Assembly (NCBI RefSeq): GCF_006716465.1
Contig: NZ_VFPB01000001.1
Span: forward strand, 1,274,983-1,338,982
Direction: 5' to 3'
Source: Pseudoxanthomonas sp. 3HH-4
GTDB taxonomy: Bacteria > Pseudomonadota > Gammaproteobacteria > Xanthomonadales > Xanthomonadaceae
Length of the DNA: 64,000 nucleotides
The stretch's first letter is position 1; each line of letters starts with the position of its first letter. Both the position numbers and the translations under genes were made by a program. The notes beneath the pieces were generated by a model. It ran no database searches. It was not told the origin of the DNA and saw nothing but the letters and a program-made list of their open reading frames with translations. Positions 1-8,000 of this stretch are shown in pieces.

Positions 1-4
1 TCGA

Positions 5-2125
5 GTGAGAGCGCTACGCTTCGGCCTTCAGGCGCGCTTCCTGGTGGCGATGGCGATCATGCTGGTCGTGGTCATCGCGCTGCTCGCGACACTGCTGCAG
101 CGCCAGAAGATGATGCAGCAGGAGGTCGCTGATCTCGGGCGCGACGCCATGCATGGCATGGTCGAGGACAGCCTGCGTCGGCACGGCGAGGCCACGGTGG
201 ACCAGTTGGGGGATGCGCTGGCCAACCCGCTGTACTACTTCGATCTGGACGCCATCGGCAGCATCGTGCGTTCGGCGCAGAAGGAGCCTGACGTCAGTTA
301 CGTGCTGGTGTACGACAACCAGGGCAGGATCATCCATGACGGCACGGCGGACATCGCCGTCTATGGACAGACGATGACCGACCCGTTGGCCTACGAGGCG
401 GTCAACGCGCGCAGCATGCACACGCAGTGGTCGGCGCAGATCGTGGACGTGTCCGAACCCATCATGATCGGCAGCGAACGCATCGGCGGGGTACGCGTCG
501 GGTACTCGGTGGCCTCCGTGCGGGCGTACGAGGAGAAGGCCATCGCGGCCGCGCGGGCGCGCCTCAACGAACTCGGCGCGCGCCACCTCGGCTGGATCGC
601 CTTGCTGCTGGCCGCGCTGGTCGCAGCCTGCGTGGCGACCATGCTGTACGTGCAGCGCACGCTGATCCGTCCGGTCCGGCAACTCGCGCGCGCAGCGCAT
701 GACATCGAGGTAGGCAACTACAACGGCGAGCGCATGACCAGCGAACGCCAGGACGAAGTGGGCGAACTTGTACGTGCATTCGGCACCATGAGCGACAGCA
801 TCGCGCGGCACGACCGCGATGTGCGCCGCATGGCCTACACCGACTCGTTGACCGGGTTGACCAATCGGCTGGCGTTCCGCGAAAGCCTCGATCACCGACT
901 AATGATGCTGCGTGGCGCGGGGCGGCAGCTGGCCCTGCTGTTCGCCGATATCGATGATTTCAAGCGCGTCAACGACACCCTGGGTCATGAGGCGGGCGAT
1001 GAAGTGCTGCAGCTGTTCGCGCACCGCATCCGCGATGCCGTGGAGCAGATGGGGGGCGATGATGCCTTGCTCGCCCGCTTCGGCGGTGACGAGTTCGTGA
1101 TCCTGATCCAGGACGGCGACGTGCGCGGCAGCGCCACGCGCCTGGCGGAGAAGCTCGTCGCCGAGCTGGGCCGTCCCATCGTGGTGCAGGAACGTCAGGT
1201 CTTCCTGGGGACCTCCATCGGCATCACCTTGTTCCCGGAAGACGCCTCCGGTGCGACCGCGCTGATGAAGAACGGCGACATCGCGATGTACCAGGCCAAG
1301 GTGGCCGGCAAGAACTGTTATCGCTTCTACAGCCGTGCGATGGACCAGGCCGTGGAGCGGCGCGTGCGCATGGAGCAGGAGCTGCGTGGCGCGTGGGAAC
1401 GTGGCGAACTGAGCCTGATGTACCAGCCGGTGTTCCGTATGGCGGACAGCCGCATCGTGGGTGCCGAGGCGCTGCTGCGTTGGCAGCATCCGGAGCTGGG
1501 CATGGTGGCGCCGTCCGTCTTCATCGACGTGGCCGAACAGAGCGGACTGATCGAGAACATCGGCCCCCGCGTGCTGCGTGCTGCCTGCACAGCAGCCGCG
1601 CGCTGGGGTACCGATCGTGACGCGCTGGATCCGCTGTTCGTTTCGGTCAACGTGTCGCCGCGCCAGTTGCGTAGCGGTGATCTGCCCGAGGTGGTTGCGG
1701 AGTGCTTGCGCGACACCGGTCTGGCGGCGTCGCGCCTGCACCTGGAGCTCACCGAGACCGCCGTCATCAGCGACGAGGCGCACGCCAGCGCGCTGCTGGC
1801 CACGCTGCATCGCACCGGCGTGAAGGTCTGGCTGGACGATTTCGGCACCGGTTTCTCAGGCCTGAGCCATTTGCGCCGCGTGCCGGTGGACGGCGTGAAG
1901 ATCGACCGCAGCTTCATCGCCGACATGTTGCGCGACCCTGACGACCTCGCGCTGACCACGGCCATCATCGCGATGGCGCATTCGCTCGGCATCACCGTGG
2001 TGGCGGAGGGCGTGGAGAAGGAAGGCCAGTTCAACCTGCTGCGCGAGCGCGGCTGCGACCTTGCGCAGGGCTACTGGCTGGGGTATCCCGTCACCGCCGC
2101 CGAATTCGCGCAGCTCGTGGCTTGA
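5..2125 (+). CDS. Membrane-bound GGDEF/EAL c-di-GMP turnover protein
   Basis: Predicted to make and/or break down cyclic di-GMP in response to a periplasmic signal. Seen: a transmembrane segment at about residues 13-31, a periplasmic sensor region to about 195, a second membrane segment at about 197-217, a HAMP linker, then a GGDEF domain with an exact GGDEF at 360-364 and an EAL domain with EAL at 488-490. The other EAL-family signatures NVSPRQ, ELTE, DDFGTG and VAEGVE are present, so both active sites look intact. The four residues where an inhibitory RxxD site would sit do not match, so product inhibition is not expected. The first codon is GTG at base 5, and its GTGA context could overlap the stop of a gene outside the window, so the N-terminus is only probable. 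A REP pair follows the stop. Confidence 0.9.
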   Translation: MRALRFGLQARFLVAMAIMLVVVIALLATLLQRQKMMQQEVADLGRDAMHGMVEDSLRRHGEATVDQLGDALANPLYYFDLDAIGSIVRSAQKEPDVSYVLVYDNQGRIIHDGTADIAVYGQTMTDPLAYEAVNARSMHTQWSAQIVDVSEPIMIGSERIGGVRVGYSVASVRAYEEKAIAAARARLNELGARHLGWIALLLAALVAACVATMLYVQRTLIRPVRQLARAAHDIEVGNYNGERMTSERQDEVGELVRAFGTMSDSIARHDRDVRRMAYTDSLTGLTNRLAFRESLDHRLMMLRGAGRQLALLFADIDDFKRVNDTLGHEAGDEVLQLFAHRIRDAVEQMGGDDALLARFGGDEFVILIQDGDVRGSATRLAEKLVAELGRPIVVQERQVFLGTSIGITLFPEDASGATALMKNGDIAMYQAKVAGKNCYRFYSRAMDQAVERRVRMEQELRGAWERGELSLMYQPVFRMADSRIVGAEALLRWQHPELGMVAPSVFIDVAEQSGLIENIGPRVLRAACTAAARWGTDRDALDPLFVSVNVSPRQLRSGDLPEVVAECLRDTGLAASRLHLELTETAVISDEAHASALLATLHRTGVKVWLDDFGTGFSGLSHLRRVPVDGVKIDRSFIADMLRDPDDLALTTAIIAMAHSLGITVVAEGVEKEGQFNLLRERGCDLAQGYWLGYPVTAAEFAQLVA

Positions 2126-2139
2126 AAGAGGGCGCTGTT

Positions 2140-2266
2140 GTAGGAGCGACGTGGTTCGCGACCGTGCGCCACGACATGACGCGATGATGCATCGCCCGAC
2201 CTTCCCTGCGCGCTCTTTTTTCTAGGACAGTTTGATTGCTCCGGTCGCGACTCACGTCGCTCCTAC
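2140..2266. repeat. Paired GTAG-type REP palindromes (doublet 1)
   Basis: A GTAGGAGCGACG-type element at 2140-2163 faces its inverted copy at 2243-2266, with about 80 bases of unrelated sequence between them. The same motif recurs as inverted pairs near 33.5 and 59.5 kb. The GTAG head and the GCGAC/GTCGC hairpin match what is known as GTAG REPs (SMAG elements in Stenotrophomonas), which are mobilised by RAYT transposases. The left copy has two altered bases in its hairpin. Confidence 0.85.
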
Positions 2267-2280
2267 AAAAGCAGGAAGCG

Positions 2281-2904
2281 TCAGAACCAGCGCGCGAACA
2301 GCTGTGTCAGCGATTCGACCAGGTTGCCGGAGAGGAAGCCGAAGACCACGATGGCGATGCCGCCTGCCACCCAGGCCACCAGCAGCAGCGCGCCGTCGCG
2401 TTCGAGCAATGCGAAAGCGAACAACAGCAGCAGGATGCCGAACACGTAGTTGGTGAACGGAATGGGCAGCGCAAGCAACAGGCCCAGCAGGATCAGCAGC
2501 AGGCCGGTGAAGCTGAGCGCGATGCGGTTGTCCAGGAACGCGGCCATGCGCGGGCGCACCAGCTTCTCCAGACGGCGCAGCCACGGTGCCATGCGCTGAC
2601 GGAAGCGCATCATCGCGCTGCGATGAGGACCACGGCGGGCCAGGAACTGCGGCAGCCACAACTTGCGCATGCCCAGCAGCAGTTGCGCGCCCACCAGGAT
2701 CACCATCGGGCCGCCGATGGCGCCGCCCACGCCAGGGACCGGGATGAAGGCGGGGAGTACGCCGAGGAACAGCAGCATGCCGAAGGCGGCGGGACCGAAG
2801 TCCTTCAGCAGGTCGCCCAGGCGCAGTACATCGTCTGGATCGCCGGTGGCGAAGCCGTCCAGCAGGGCGACTGTGCTGGTATGGGGTGTCGCATCGGGAG
2901 CCAT
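2281..2904 (-). CDS. ExoD-family exopolysaccharide synthesis membrane protein
   Basis: A 207-residue integral membrane protein resembling the ExoD family, named for a Rhizobium exopolysaccharide gene; the biochemical role is unknown. Seen: a soluble N-terminus of about 35 residues, a membrane segment with PAFIPVPGVGG, a Pro/Gly-rich loop with GGPMVILVG, and three closely spaced C-terminal membrane segments. The ATG at 2904 is chosen because it lies one base after the stop of the upstream CNNM/CBS gene, which implies an operon; a longer reading frame starts inside that gene and was not used. The family assignment rests on overall pattern and is fairly secure. Confidence 0.8.
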   Translation of the reverse strand: MAPDATPHTSTVALLDGFATGDPDDVLRLGDLLKDFGPAAFGMLLFLGVLPAFIPVPGVGGAIGGPMVILVGAQLLLGMRKLWLPQFLARRGPHRSAMMRFRQRMAPWLRRLEKLVRPRMAAFLDNRIALSFTGLLLILLGLLLALPIPFTNYVFGILLLLFAFALLERDGALLLVAWVAGGIAIVVFGFLSGNLVESLTQLFARWF

Positions 2905-2905
2905 G

Positions 2906-4243
2906 TCAGACGGCCAGGTCTTCGCCGTCGGTTTCCGGCAGCTTCTGCAGCAGCAGCTTGTCGATGCGTGCGCCATCCAGGTCCACCACCTCGAAACGCC
3001 AGCCCGCCCAATCCAGCCGCTCGCCGACATGCGGGATGCGGCCGAAGCGTTCGATCATCATGCCGGCCAGAGTGTTGTACTCATCATCGTCCGGCAGCGC
3101 CACGCCGCCGAGCAACTCACGCAGGTCATCGTTCGGCAGCGAGCCGTCCACCAGCAGCGAACCATCGTCGCGCACCACCACCAGCGGCGCATCCTCGGTG
3201 TTCTCGCTGGCTTGCAGGCGGCCGACCACGGCACCCATCAGGTCGCTCTGGGTGACCAGGCCCTGGATCTCGCCGTATTCGTCCACGACCAGCGCCAGCG
3301 ATTGCTGCTCTTCGCGAAAGATCTCCAGCAGCTTCATCGCATGGGTCGATTCGGAGACGAACAGCGGCTCGCGCAGCTTGATGAAAAGATCGGGCTTGTC
3401 GATGCCGAAACGGTCCAGCAGCGACTTCACTTCCAGTACGCCGATGACGTCCTGGTCGTTGCTGCGATACACGGGGAAACGCGAGAACGCGGACTCGTGC
3501 ATCGTCTGCAGGTTCTCCTCGTACGATGCTGACGCATCCAGCCAGGTGATCTTCTTGCGCGGCGTCATCAGGCTGTCGGCGGTGCGGTCGCCGAGGCGCA
3601 GTACGCGATTCATCATGTTGCGCTCGTCGACGTCGATCACGCCGGCCTCGTGTCCTTCGGACACCAGCATGCGGATTTCTTCCTCGCTGATGGTGGAGAC
3701 CTGGTCCTTGCCCAGACCCAGCAGGCGCAGTACCAGGCGGGTGCTGTGGGAGAGCAGCCAGACAAAGGGGAAGGCGGCTTTCGCCAGCCAGCCCATGGGC
3801 ACCGCGACGACACCGGCAATCGTTTCCGGCGCCGTGATCGCAAGACGCTTGGGTACCAGTTCGCCGAAGATCAACGTGAGGAACGTGATCAAGGCGACGG
3901 CAAGCGTCTTGCCGATCAGCTCCGACCAGGGCTGTGGCTCACCCACAAGGGTGAAACTGGCCGCGAGTGACGGAAACATGCCCTGCAGTCGGTCGGCGAT
4001 GGCCATGCCGATGGCTTCGCCACCGAACAGGCCCGTCAGCACACCGATCAGCGTGATGCCGATCTGCACCGTGGACAGGAAGTTCTCGGGCTTTTCTGAC
4101 AGGTCCAGCGCGCGCTGGGCACGGTGGCTGGTCTGTGCCATCTGCTTGAGGCGACTCTTGCGCGAGGTCATGACCGACATCTCGGACATGGCGAAGAAGC
4201 CGTTCAGCAGGACCAGGGCGAATACGATAAGCAGCTCAAGCAC
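2906..4243 (-). CDS. Hemolysin C/CNNM-type transporter with CBS pair
   Basis: A 445-residue member of the CNNM/CorC family, associated with divalent cation (Mg2+/Co2+) efflux or homeostasis; the old name hemolysin is misleading. Seen: a DUF21 membrane domain over about residues 1-195 beginning with a hydrophobic segment and NGFFAMSEMSV, a tandem CBS pair at about 210-335, and a C-terminal CorC_HlyC domain with the typical VVDEYGEIQGLVT in the second CBS repeat. It starts with GTG at 4243, preceded by GGAGG at a good distance. It is the first gene of a two-gene unit with the ExoD-like gene downstream. Confidence 0.9.
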   Translation of the reverse strand: MLELLIVFALVLLNGFFAMSEMSVMTSRKSRLKQMAQTSHRAQRALDLSEKPENFLSTVQIGITLIGVLTGLFGGEAIGMAIADRLQGMFPSLAASFTLVGEPQPWSELIGKTLAVALITFLTLIFGELVPKRLAITAPETIAGVVAVPMGWLAKAAFPFVWLLSHSTRLVLRLLGLGKDQVSTISEEEIRMLVSEGHEAGVIDVDERNMMNRVLRLGDRTADSLMTPRKKITWLDASASYEENLQTMHESAFSRFPVYRSNDQDVIGVLEVKSLLDRFGIDKPDLFIKLREPLFVSESTHAMKLLEIFREEQQSLALVVDEYGEIQGLVTQSDLMGAVVGRLQASENTEDAPLVVVRDDGSLLVDGSLPNDDLRELLGGVALPDDDEYNTLAGMMIERFGRIPHVGERLDWAGWRFEVVDLDGARIDKLLLQKLPETDGEDLAV

Positions 4244-4457
4244 GGCAACCTCCGTTCAGGGCGAGGAGGGCCGGCAGGGCGGGCGGGATCTGTCGCGGGG
4301 GACAGTGGGGGGAAGTAGGGTCGTCGTCCATAGGGTGCACCCGGAGGCGCGGGGCGAGTTTAGCAAACGGCCGGGGGGCCGAGACGTGAACCTGAACGAG
4401 GCATTCGGCCAATGCCGGCCCGGTGTCCCGGCCTTTGCGTCGCCGGGCTGTCGCGGA

Positions 4458-4475
4458 AAGTCATGAAACGGTCAT
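4458..4475 (+). promoter_or_regulatory. Pho box (predicted PhoB site) upstream of DUF47-pit
   Basis: Two 7-base direct repeats, AAGTCAT and CGGTCAT, are separated by 4 bases (GAAA), giving the 11-base periodicity of PhoB sites. It lies about 47 bases before the ATG of the DUF47-pit pair, so phosphate-starvation control makes sense. A CATAAT inside the right half could be a -10, but I see no good matching -35. Confidence 0.6.
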
Positions 4476-4522
4476 AATTCCGTCCCTTGAAGCCGTCCAT
4501 CCCGTGACGGTGGGACCGCCCG

Positions 4523-5149
4523 ATGTTCTCCCTCCAGACGATCTTCGGCTCCGGCCAGCAGTTCTACACGCTGTTGGACGAGGCCGCCCAAGCCGCCCAC
4601 GACAGCACCCAGGCCCTGCACATCATGATGAAGGCCACCGACCGCCAGCCGGCGCTCGATGCCTTCAAACTGGCGCGCCTGCGAGAGCGTGCGGCCTCGG
4701 ACAAGATCGGCAAGGCGCTGGTGGACAGCTTCATCACGCCGATCGAGCGCGAGGACATCGAGGCCCTGGGCTCGGCGTTGTACAAGATCCCGAAGCAGGT
4801 CGAGAAGTTCGCCGACCGCTACTCGCTGGCCATCCAGCACCTGGACGGCATCGACTTCGCGCCGCGCGCGGCAATGCTGGAGCAGGCGTCCAGCGTGGTG
4901 GTGGAGATGGTGCATGAGATCAAGAAGATGAACATCGATCGCATGACCTCGCTCAACGAGAAGCTGCGCGCGATCGAGAACGAAGCCGACCGGCTGATGC
5001 TGGAGTTGTACCGCGACATCTATTCCGGTCGCCTGGACCATCTGCAGATGTTCCTGTTGAAGGAGTTCTTCGAGATCCTGGAGAAGGCCATCGACCGCTG
5101 CCGCGAGGCCGGCGTGGTGGCGTACCAGATCGTCCTCAAGAACAGCTGA
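4523..5149 (+). CDS. DUF47 PhoU-like Pit accessory protein
   Basis: A 208-residue soluble, helix-rich protein of the DUF47/TIGR00153 family, distantly related to PhoU and almost always encoded beside PiT phosphate transporters, whose activity or regulation it is thought to modulate. Seen: PhoU-like helices with charged patches, including TPIEREDIEALGSALYKI and the repeated DR/E motifs that bind metal clusters in PhoU relatives. The start is at the ATG at 4523. The pit gene begins 12 bases after the stop, so the two are one operon, headed by a predicted Pho box. Confidence 0.92.
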   Translation: MFSLQTIFGSGQQFYTLLDEAAQAAHDSTQALHIMMKATDRQPALDAFKLARLRERAASDKIGKALVDSFITPIEREDIEALGSALYKIPKQVEKFADRYSLAIQHLDGIDFAPRAAMLEQASSVVVEMVHEIKKMNIDRMTSLNEKLRAIENEADRLMLELYRDIYSGRLDHLQMFLLKEFFEILEKAIDRCREAGVVAYQIVLKNS

Positions 5150-5161
5150 CGGGTCTCCATC

Positions 5162-6283
5162 ATGCTTACCCTTGTGCTGGTGGTGATCTTCGCCGCGCTC
5201 GTCTTCGAGTTCATCAACGGTTTCCACGACACCGCCAATTCCATCGCCACCGTGGTCGCCACCAAGGTGCTGTCGCCGGGCCAGGCGGTGATGCTGGCGG
5301 CGGGCATGAACCTGGTCGGTGCGCTGATGGGTACGGCGGTGGCCAAGACGATTGCGTCCGGCCTGGTGAACACCGACGTGGTGCAGGTGACCTCGCAGGT
5401 GATCCTGTGTGCATTGCTCGGCGGCATCGTGTGGAACCTGATCACGTGGTGGAAGGGCCTTCCATCGTCGTCGTCGCATGCCCTGATCGGTGGCCTGTGC
5501 GGTGCCGCGCTTGCCGCCGCCCACAATGACTGGGCGGCGCTGATCTGGTCCGAGACGGTGGGCGACTGGACCAAGAACAAGGGCATCTTGTGGAAGGTGG
5601 TGCTGCCGATGGTCACTTCGCCGGTGGCAGGCTTCCTGCTCGGCATCCTGGTGATGGTGGCGCTGTGGGGACTGATCGCGCTGCTGTCGCGGGCCGGCGG
5701 CTGGCTGGGACGACTGGCGCGTCCGCACTTCGTCAACAGGTTCTTCGGCAAGGCGCAGATCCTGTCCGCCGCCTACATGGGCTACGCGCACGGCCACAAC
5801 GATGCACAGAAGACCATGGGCATCATTGCGTTGACGCTGTTCGGTGCCGAGGCCAGTGGGGCGCTGGACGACTTGCCGGGCTGGCTGGCCTTCCTGCATC
5901 CCGGTGCGGCGGGCGAGCAGGACATCGCAATGTGGATCGTCATCACCTGCGCCATCGTGATGGCATTGGGTACCGCGTCGGGCGGCTGGAAGATCATCAA
6001 GACCCTCGGTCACAAGATGGTGAAGCTACACCCGATCAACGGCTTCGCTGCGGAAACCAGTTCGGCCACCATCCTCACCGTGGCCGCGCACTTCGGCATG
6101 CCGGTGTCCACCACGCACAGCATCTCCACCGCCATCATGGGCGTGGGCTTCGCCAAGAATCCGCGCGCGCTGAAATTCAGCGTGATCGAACGCATCCTGT
6201 GGGCGTGGGTGCTGACTATCCCGGCGGCCGGCGGTATCGCCTACGGCCTGCTGCGCCTGCTGGAAGCGATCGGCTGGGCGTGA
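5162..6283 (+). CDS. pit: PiT-family low-affinity inorganic phosphate transporter
   Basis: Cation- or proton-coupled uptake of inorganic phosphate across the inner membrane. Seen: 373 residues with about ten hydrophobic segments and the two inverted PiT signatures, GFHDTANSIATVVATKVLSP near residue 20 and GHNDAQKTMGI near 215. This is the shorter bacterial form. It is co-transcribed with the DUF47 gene 12 bases upstream. A GTGATTCG-type repeat and a terminator follow. Confidence 0.93.
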   Translation: MLTLVLVVIFAALVFEFINGFHDTANSIATVVATKVLSPGQAVMLAAGMNLVGALMGTAVAKTIASGLVNTDVVQVTSQVILCALLGGIVWNLITWWKGLPSSSSHALIGGLCGAALAAAHNDWAALIWSETVGDWTKNKGILWKVVLPMVTSPVAGFLLGILVMVALWGLIALLSRAGGWLGRLARPHFVNRFFGKAQILSAAYMGYAHGHNDAQKTMGIIALTLFGAEASGALDDLPGWLAFLHPGAAGEQDIAMWIVITCAIVMALGTASGGWKIIKTLGHKMVKLHPINGFAAETSSATILTVAAHFGMPVSTTHSISTAIMGVGFAKNPRALKFSVIERILWAWVLTIPAAGGIAYGLLRLLEAIGWA

Positions 6284-6290
6284 TGGGGCG

Positions 6291-6438
6291 GTGATTCGTG
6301 ATGCGTGATTCGTGATTGGTGATTCGCACGAGCGGAACTGTCATCACCCGCAGATATCCCAATTCCAGATGCAAGAAGGGCGGGTCAATGACCCGCCCTT
6401 TGCTTTTGCTAATTACCAATCACCAATCACCAATCACG
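6291..6438. repeat. Degenerate GTGATTCG-unit inverted repeat around a terminator
   Basis: Tandem copies of an 8-9 base unit (GTGATTCG, GTGATGCG, GTGATTGG) at 6291-6326 are answered by inverted copies (CCAATCAC) at 6412-6438. The array sits between the convergent pit and 6442-6852 genes and brackets a terminator hairpin. A better-preserved relative lies at 37468-37553. Confidence 0.7.
6376..6400. terminator. Bidirectional terminator between convergent genes
   Basis: A GGGCGGGT/ACCCGCCC stem with a CAATG loop is followed by TTTGCTTTT on the plus strand; the minus strand has a shorter pyrimidine tail. It is placed to end both pit (plus) and the small unknown gene (minus). Confidence 0.75.
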
Positions 6439-6441
6439 GCT

Positions 6442-6852
6442 TCAAAGCAGATCGCCTTCTGCTGAGAGTGCGCGTTCCATGCTGTCGCCCAGGCCGCCGA
6501 TCTCCAGCACCAGTCGATCCACTTCCGCGGGGCTGAGGCTTTCGTAGGGGCGGTTCTCGCACAGCTGCAGGTAGGGCACGCCGTCGAGTTCGCCGATGGC
6601 CAGATAGCCGACGCTGCTCTGCCAGTTGAACTTCAGCGCGCGCTTGGCGTCGATGCCGGTCATCGGTGCGATCACCGTGCTCACGCGCAGGTAGCCGCGC
6701 TCGTCGTCGTTGCCCAGTTCCGAAAGAAAGATGGACTGGTGGCGCTTTCCGTTGTCCAGCGACAGTTCCACGCAGGCCACGTAGGCGTCGTGCATCGCCA
6801 CCTTGTAGCCGGAGGAATGCAGGTGGCCGCGCACCTGTTCGAAGTTCTGCAT
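6442..6852 (-). CDS. Conserved hypothetical protein, YbjN/chaperone-like
   Basis: A 136-residue soluble acidic protein that I cannot name with certainty. It has no signal peptide, membrane segment or catalytic motif. The pattern of an N-terminal helix, a set of strands (VACVELSLDN, GYLRVSTVIAP, VGYLAIGEL) and a C-terminal helix rich in acidic residues suggests the YbjN / type III chaperone-like fold; that is an inference from pattern only. The start at 6852 is an ATG just upstream of the divergent alkyltransferase-like gene, with about 40 bases between them. Confidence 0.75.
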   Translation of the reverse strand: MQNFEQVRGHLHSSGYKVAMHDAYVACVELSLDNGKRHQSIFLSELGNDDERGYLRVSTVIAPMTGIDAKRALKFNWQSSVGYLAIGELDGVPYLQLCENRPYESLSPAEVDRLVLEIGGLGDSMERALSAEGDLL

Positions 6853-6893
6853 GGTGTACTCCCGTGTTGCCGATGCCGCTATGCTAATCCGCC

Positions 6894-7232
6894 ATGAGCG
6901 CCAAGTCTCCCGAAGATCGCATCCTGGCCGCCATCCGCGCCATTCCGCGCGGGCAGGTGGCGGGTTATGGCGAAGTGGCGCACCTCGCCGGATTGCCCGG
7001 CCGTGCGCGGCTGACCGCGCGCATCCTCAGCCAGAACGACGACGCCACGCTGCCGTGGCACCGCGTGCTGCGGTCGGATGGTCGCATCGCGTTCCCGGAC
7101 GGCTCGAAGGCGTTCCGCGAACAGAGCCAGCGCTTGCGTGCGGAAGGCGTGAAGGTGGAGAACGGACGAGTGAAACGCCCGCGCAGGGAAGATGACCTCG
7201 ATGCCGCCCTGTGGGGGCCAGGCGCGCGGTGA
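6894..7232 (+). CDS. Alkyltransferase-like DNA lesion-binding protein (ATL)
   Basis: A 112-residue member of the MGMT C-terminal-domain family. True methyltransferases carry the alkyl-accepting cysteine in PCHR; here the motif is PWHR at residues 54-57, so no alkyl transfer is possible. Known ATL proteins (E. coli YbaZ, yeast Atl1) bind O6-alkylguanine and hand it to nucleotide excision repair, and the same role is inferred. The DNA-recognition part ARLTARILSQN and the upstream Tyr/Arg region of the fold are kept. It is divergent from the 6442-6852 gene; the rhomboid gene follows 44 bases later. Confidence 0.9.
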   Translation: MSAKSPEDRILAAIRAIPRGQVAGYGEVAHLAGLPGRARLTARILSQNDDATLPWHRVLRSDGRIAFPDGSKAFREQSQRLRAEGVKVENGRVKRPRREDDLDAALWGPGAR

Positions 7233-7276
7233 CACGCTGCCCCTTATGATGTGAGCTGACCGTCACGAGGTTTCCC

Positions 7277-7927
7277 ATGTTTCCCCGTTTGCTTCCTGTC
7301 ACCCGGAACCTGCTGATCGCCAATGTCGGCGTCTACCTCCTGCAGCTCATGCTGGGCAATGCGTTCCAGACATGGTTCGCATTGTGGCCGGTGGGCCACG
7401 GCTTCATGCCCTGGCAATTGCTGACGTACGGCTTCCTTCACGACACCAGTGGTCTGACGCACCTGCTGTTCAACATGCTGGCGCTGTACATGTTCGGCTC
7501 GTCGCTGGAGCAGACATGGGGCCCGAAGCGGTTCCTGACCTACTTCCTGGTGTGCATCGTGGGCGCAGGCCTGCTGCAGCTGATCGTGGGATGGTGGATG
7601 GTGTCCGCCGGCGCGCTGCCGTACGCCACGGTCGGTGCATCCGGTGGCGTGTTCGGCCTGCTGCTGGGTTACGGCATGTTGTTCCCCAACCAGCGGATGA
7701 TCGTGTTTCCCTTGCCGATGGAGATCAAGGCACGCACGTTGGTGATCTTCTACGCGGTCCTCGCCTTGGTGCTCGGCTTCACCGGCCTGCAGCCTGGCGT
7801 GGCGCATTTCGCGCATCTCGGCGGCATGCTGTTCGGATGGCTGATGATCCGCTACTGGCGCGGCCAGCCACCGTTCCGCAAAGGACCGCGCAAGCCCAAG
7901 CCGCCGCACCTGCGCGCCGTCAAATAG
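7277..7927 (+). CDS. Rhomboid-family intramembrane serine protease
   Basis: A 216-residue membrane protein with six predicted transmembrane segments. It should cleave membrane-spanning substrates within the bilayer. Seen: the nucleophile motif GASGG with Ser122, the general base His180 in AHLGG, and the conserved HLLFNM on helix 2. The catalytic dyad is therefore intact. The basic tail RKGPRKPKPP after the last helix is consistent with a cytoplasmic C-terminus. Its substrate cannot be inferred from the neighbours. A strong terminator follows. Confidence 0.92.
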   Translation: MFPRLLPVTRNLLIANVGVYLLQLMLGNAFQTWFALWPVGHGFMPWQLLTYGFLHDTSGLTHLLFNMLALYMFGSSLEQTWGPKRFLTYFLVCIVGAGLLQLIVGWWMVSAGALPYATVGASGGVFGLLLGYGMLFPNQRMIVFPLPMEIKARTLVIFYAVLALVLGFTGLQPGVAHFAHLGGMLFGWLMIRYWRGQPPFRKGPRKPKPPHLRAVK

Positions 7928-7951
7928 GCCATACCGGAAGGGGATGAAGAA

Positions 7952-7979
7952 AAAACGGCGCGGAATTCCGCGCCGTTTT
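7952..7979. terminator. Bidirectional terminator
   Basis: The perfect stem AACGGCGCGG/CCGCGCCGTT is flanked by an A run on the left and TTTT on the right, between the convergent rhomboid and M13 genes. Confidence 0.85.
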
Positions 7980-8000
7980 CCCATCATGCCCGCGTGAGGC

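Noticed and set aside
6291..6438. CRISPR-like array
   Set aside because: The units are 8-9 bases, directly adjacent and inverted across a terminator, with no spacers or cas genes.
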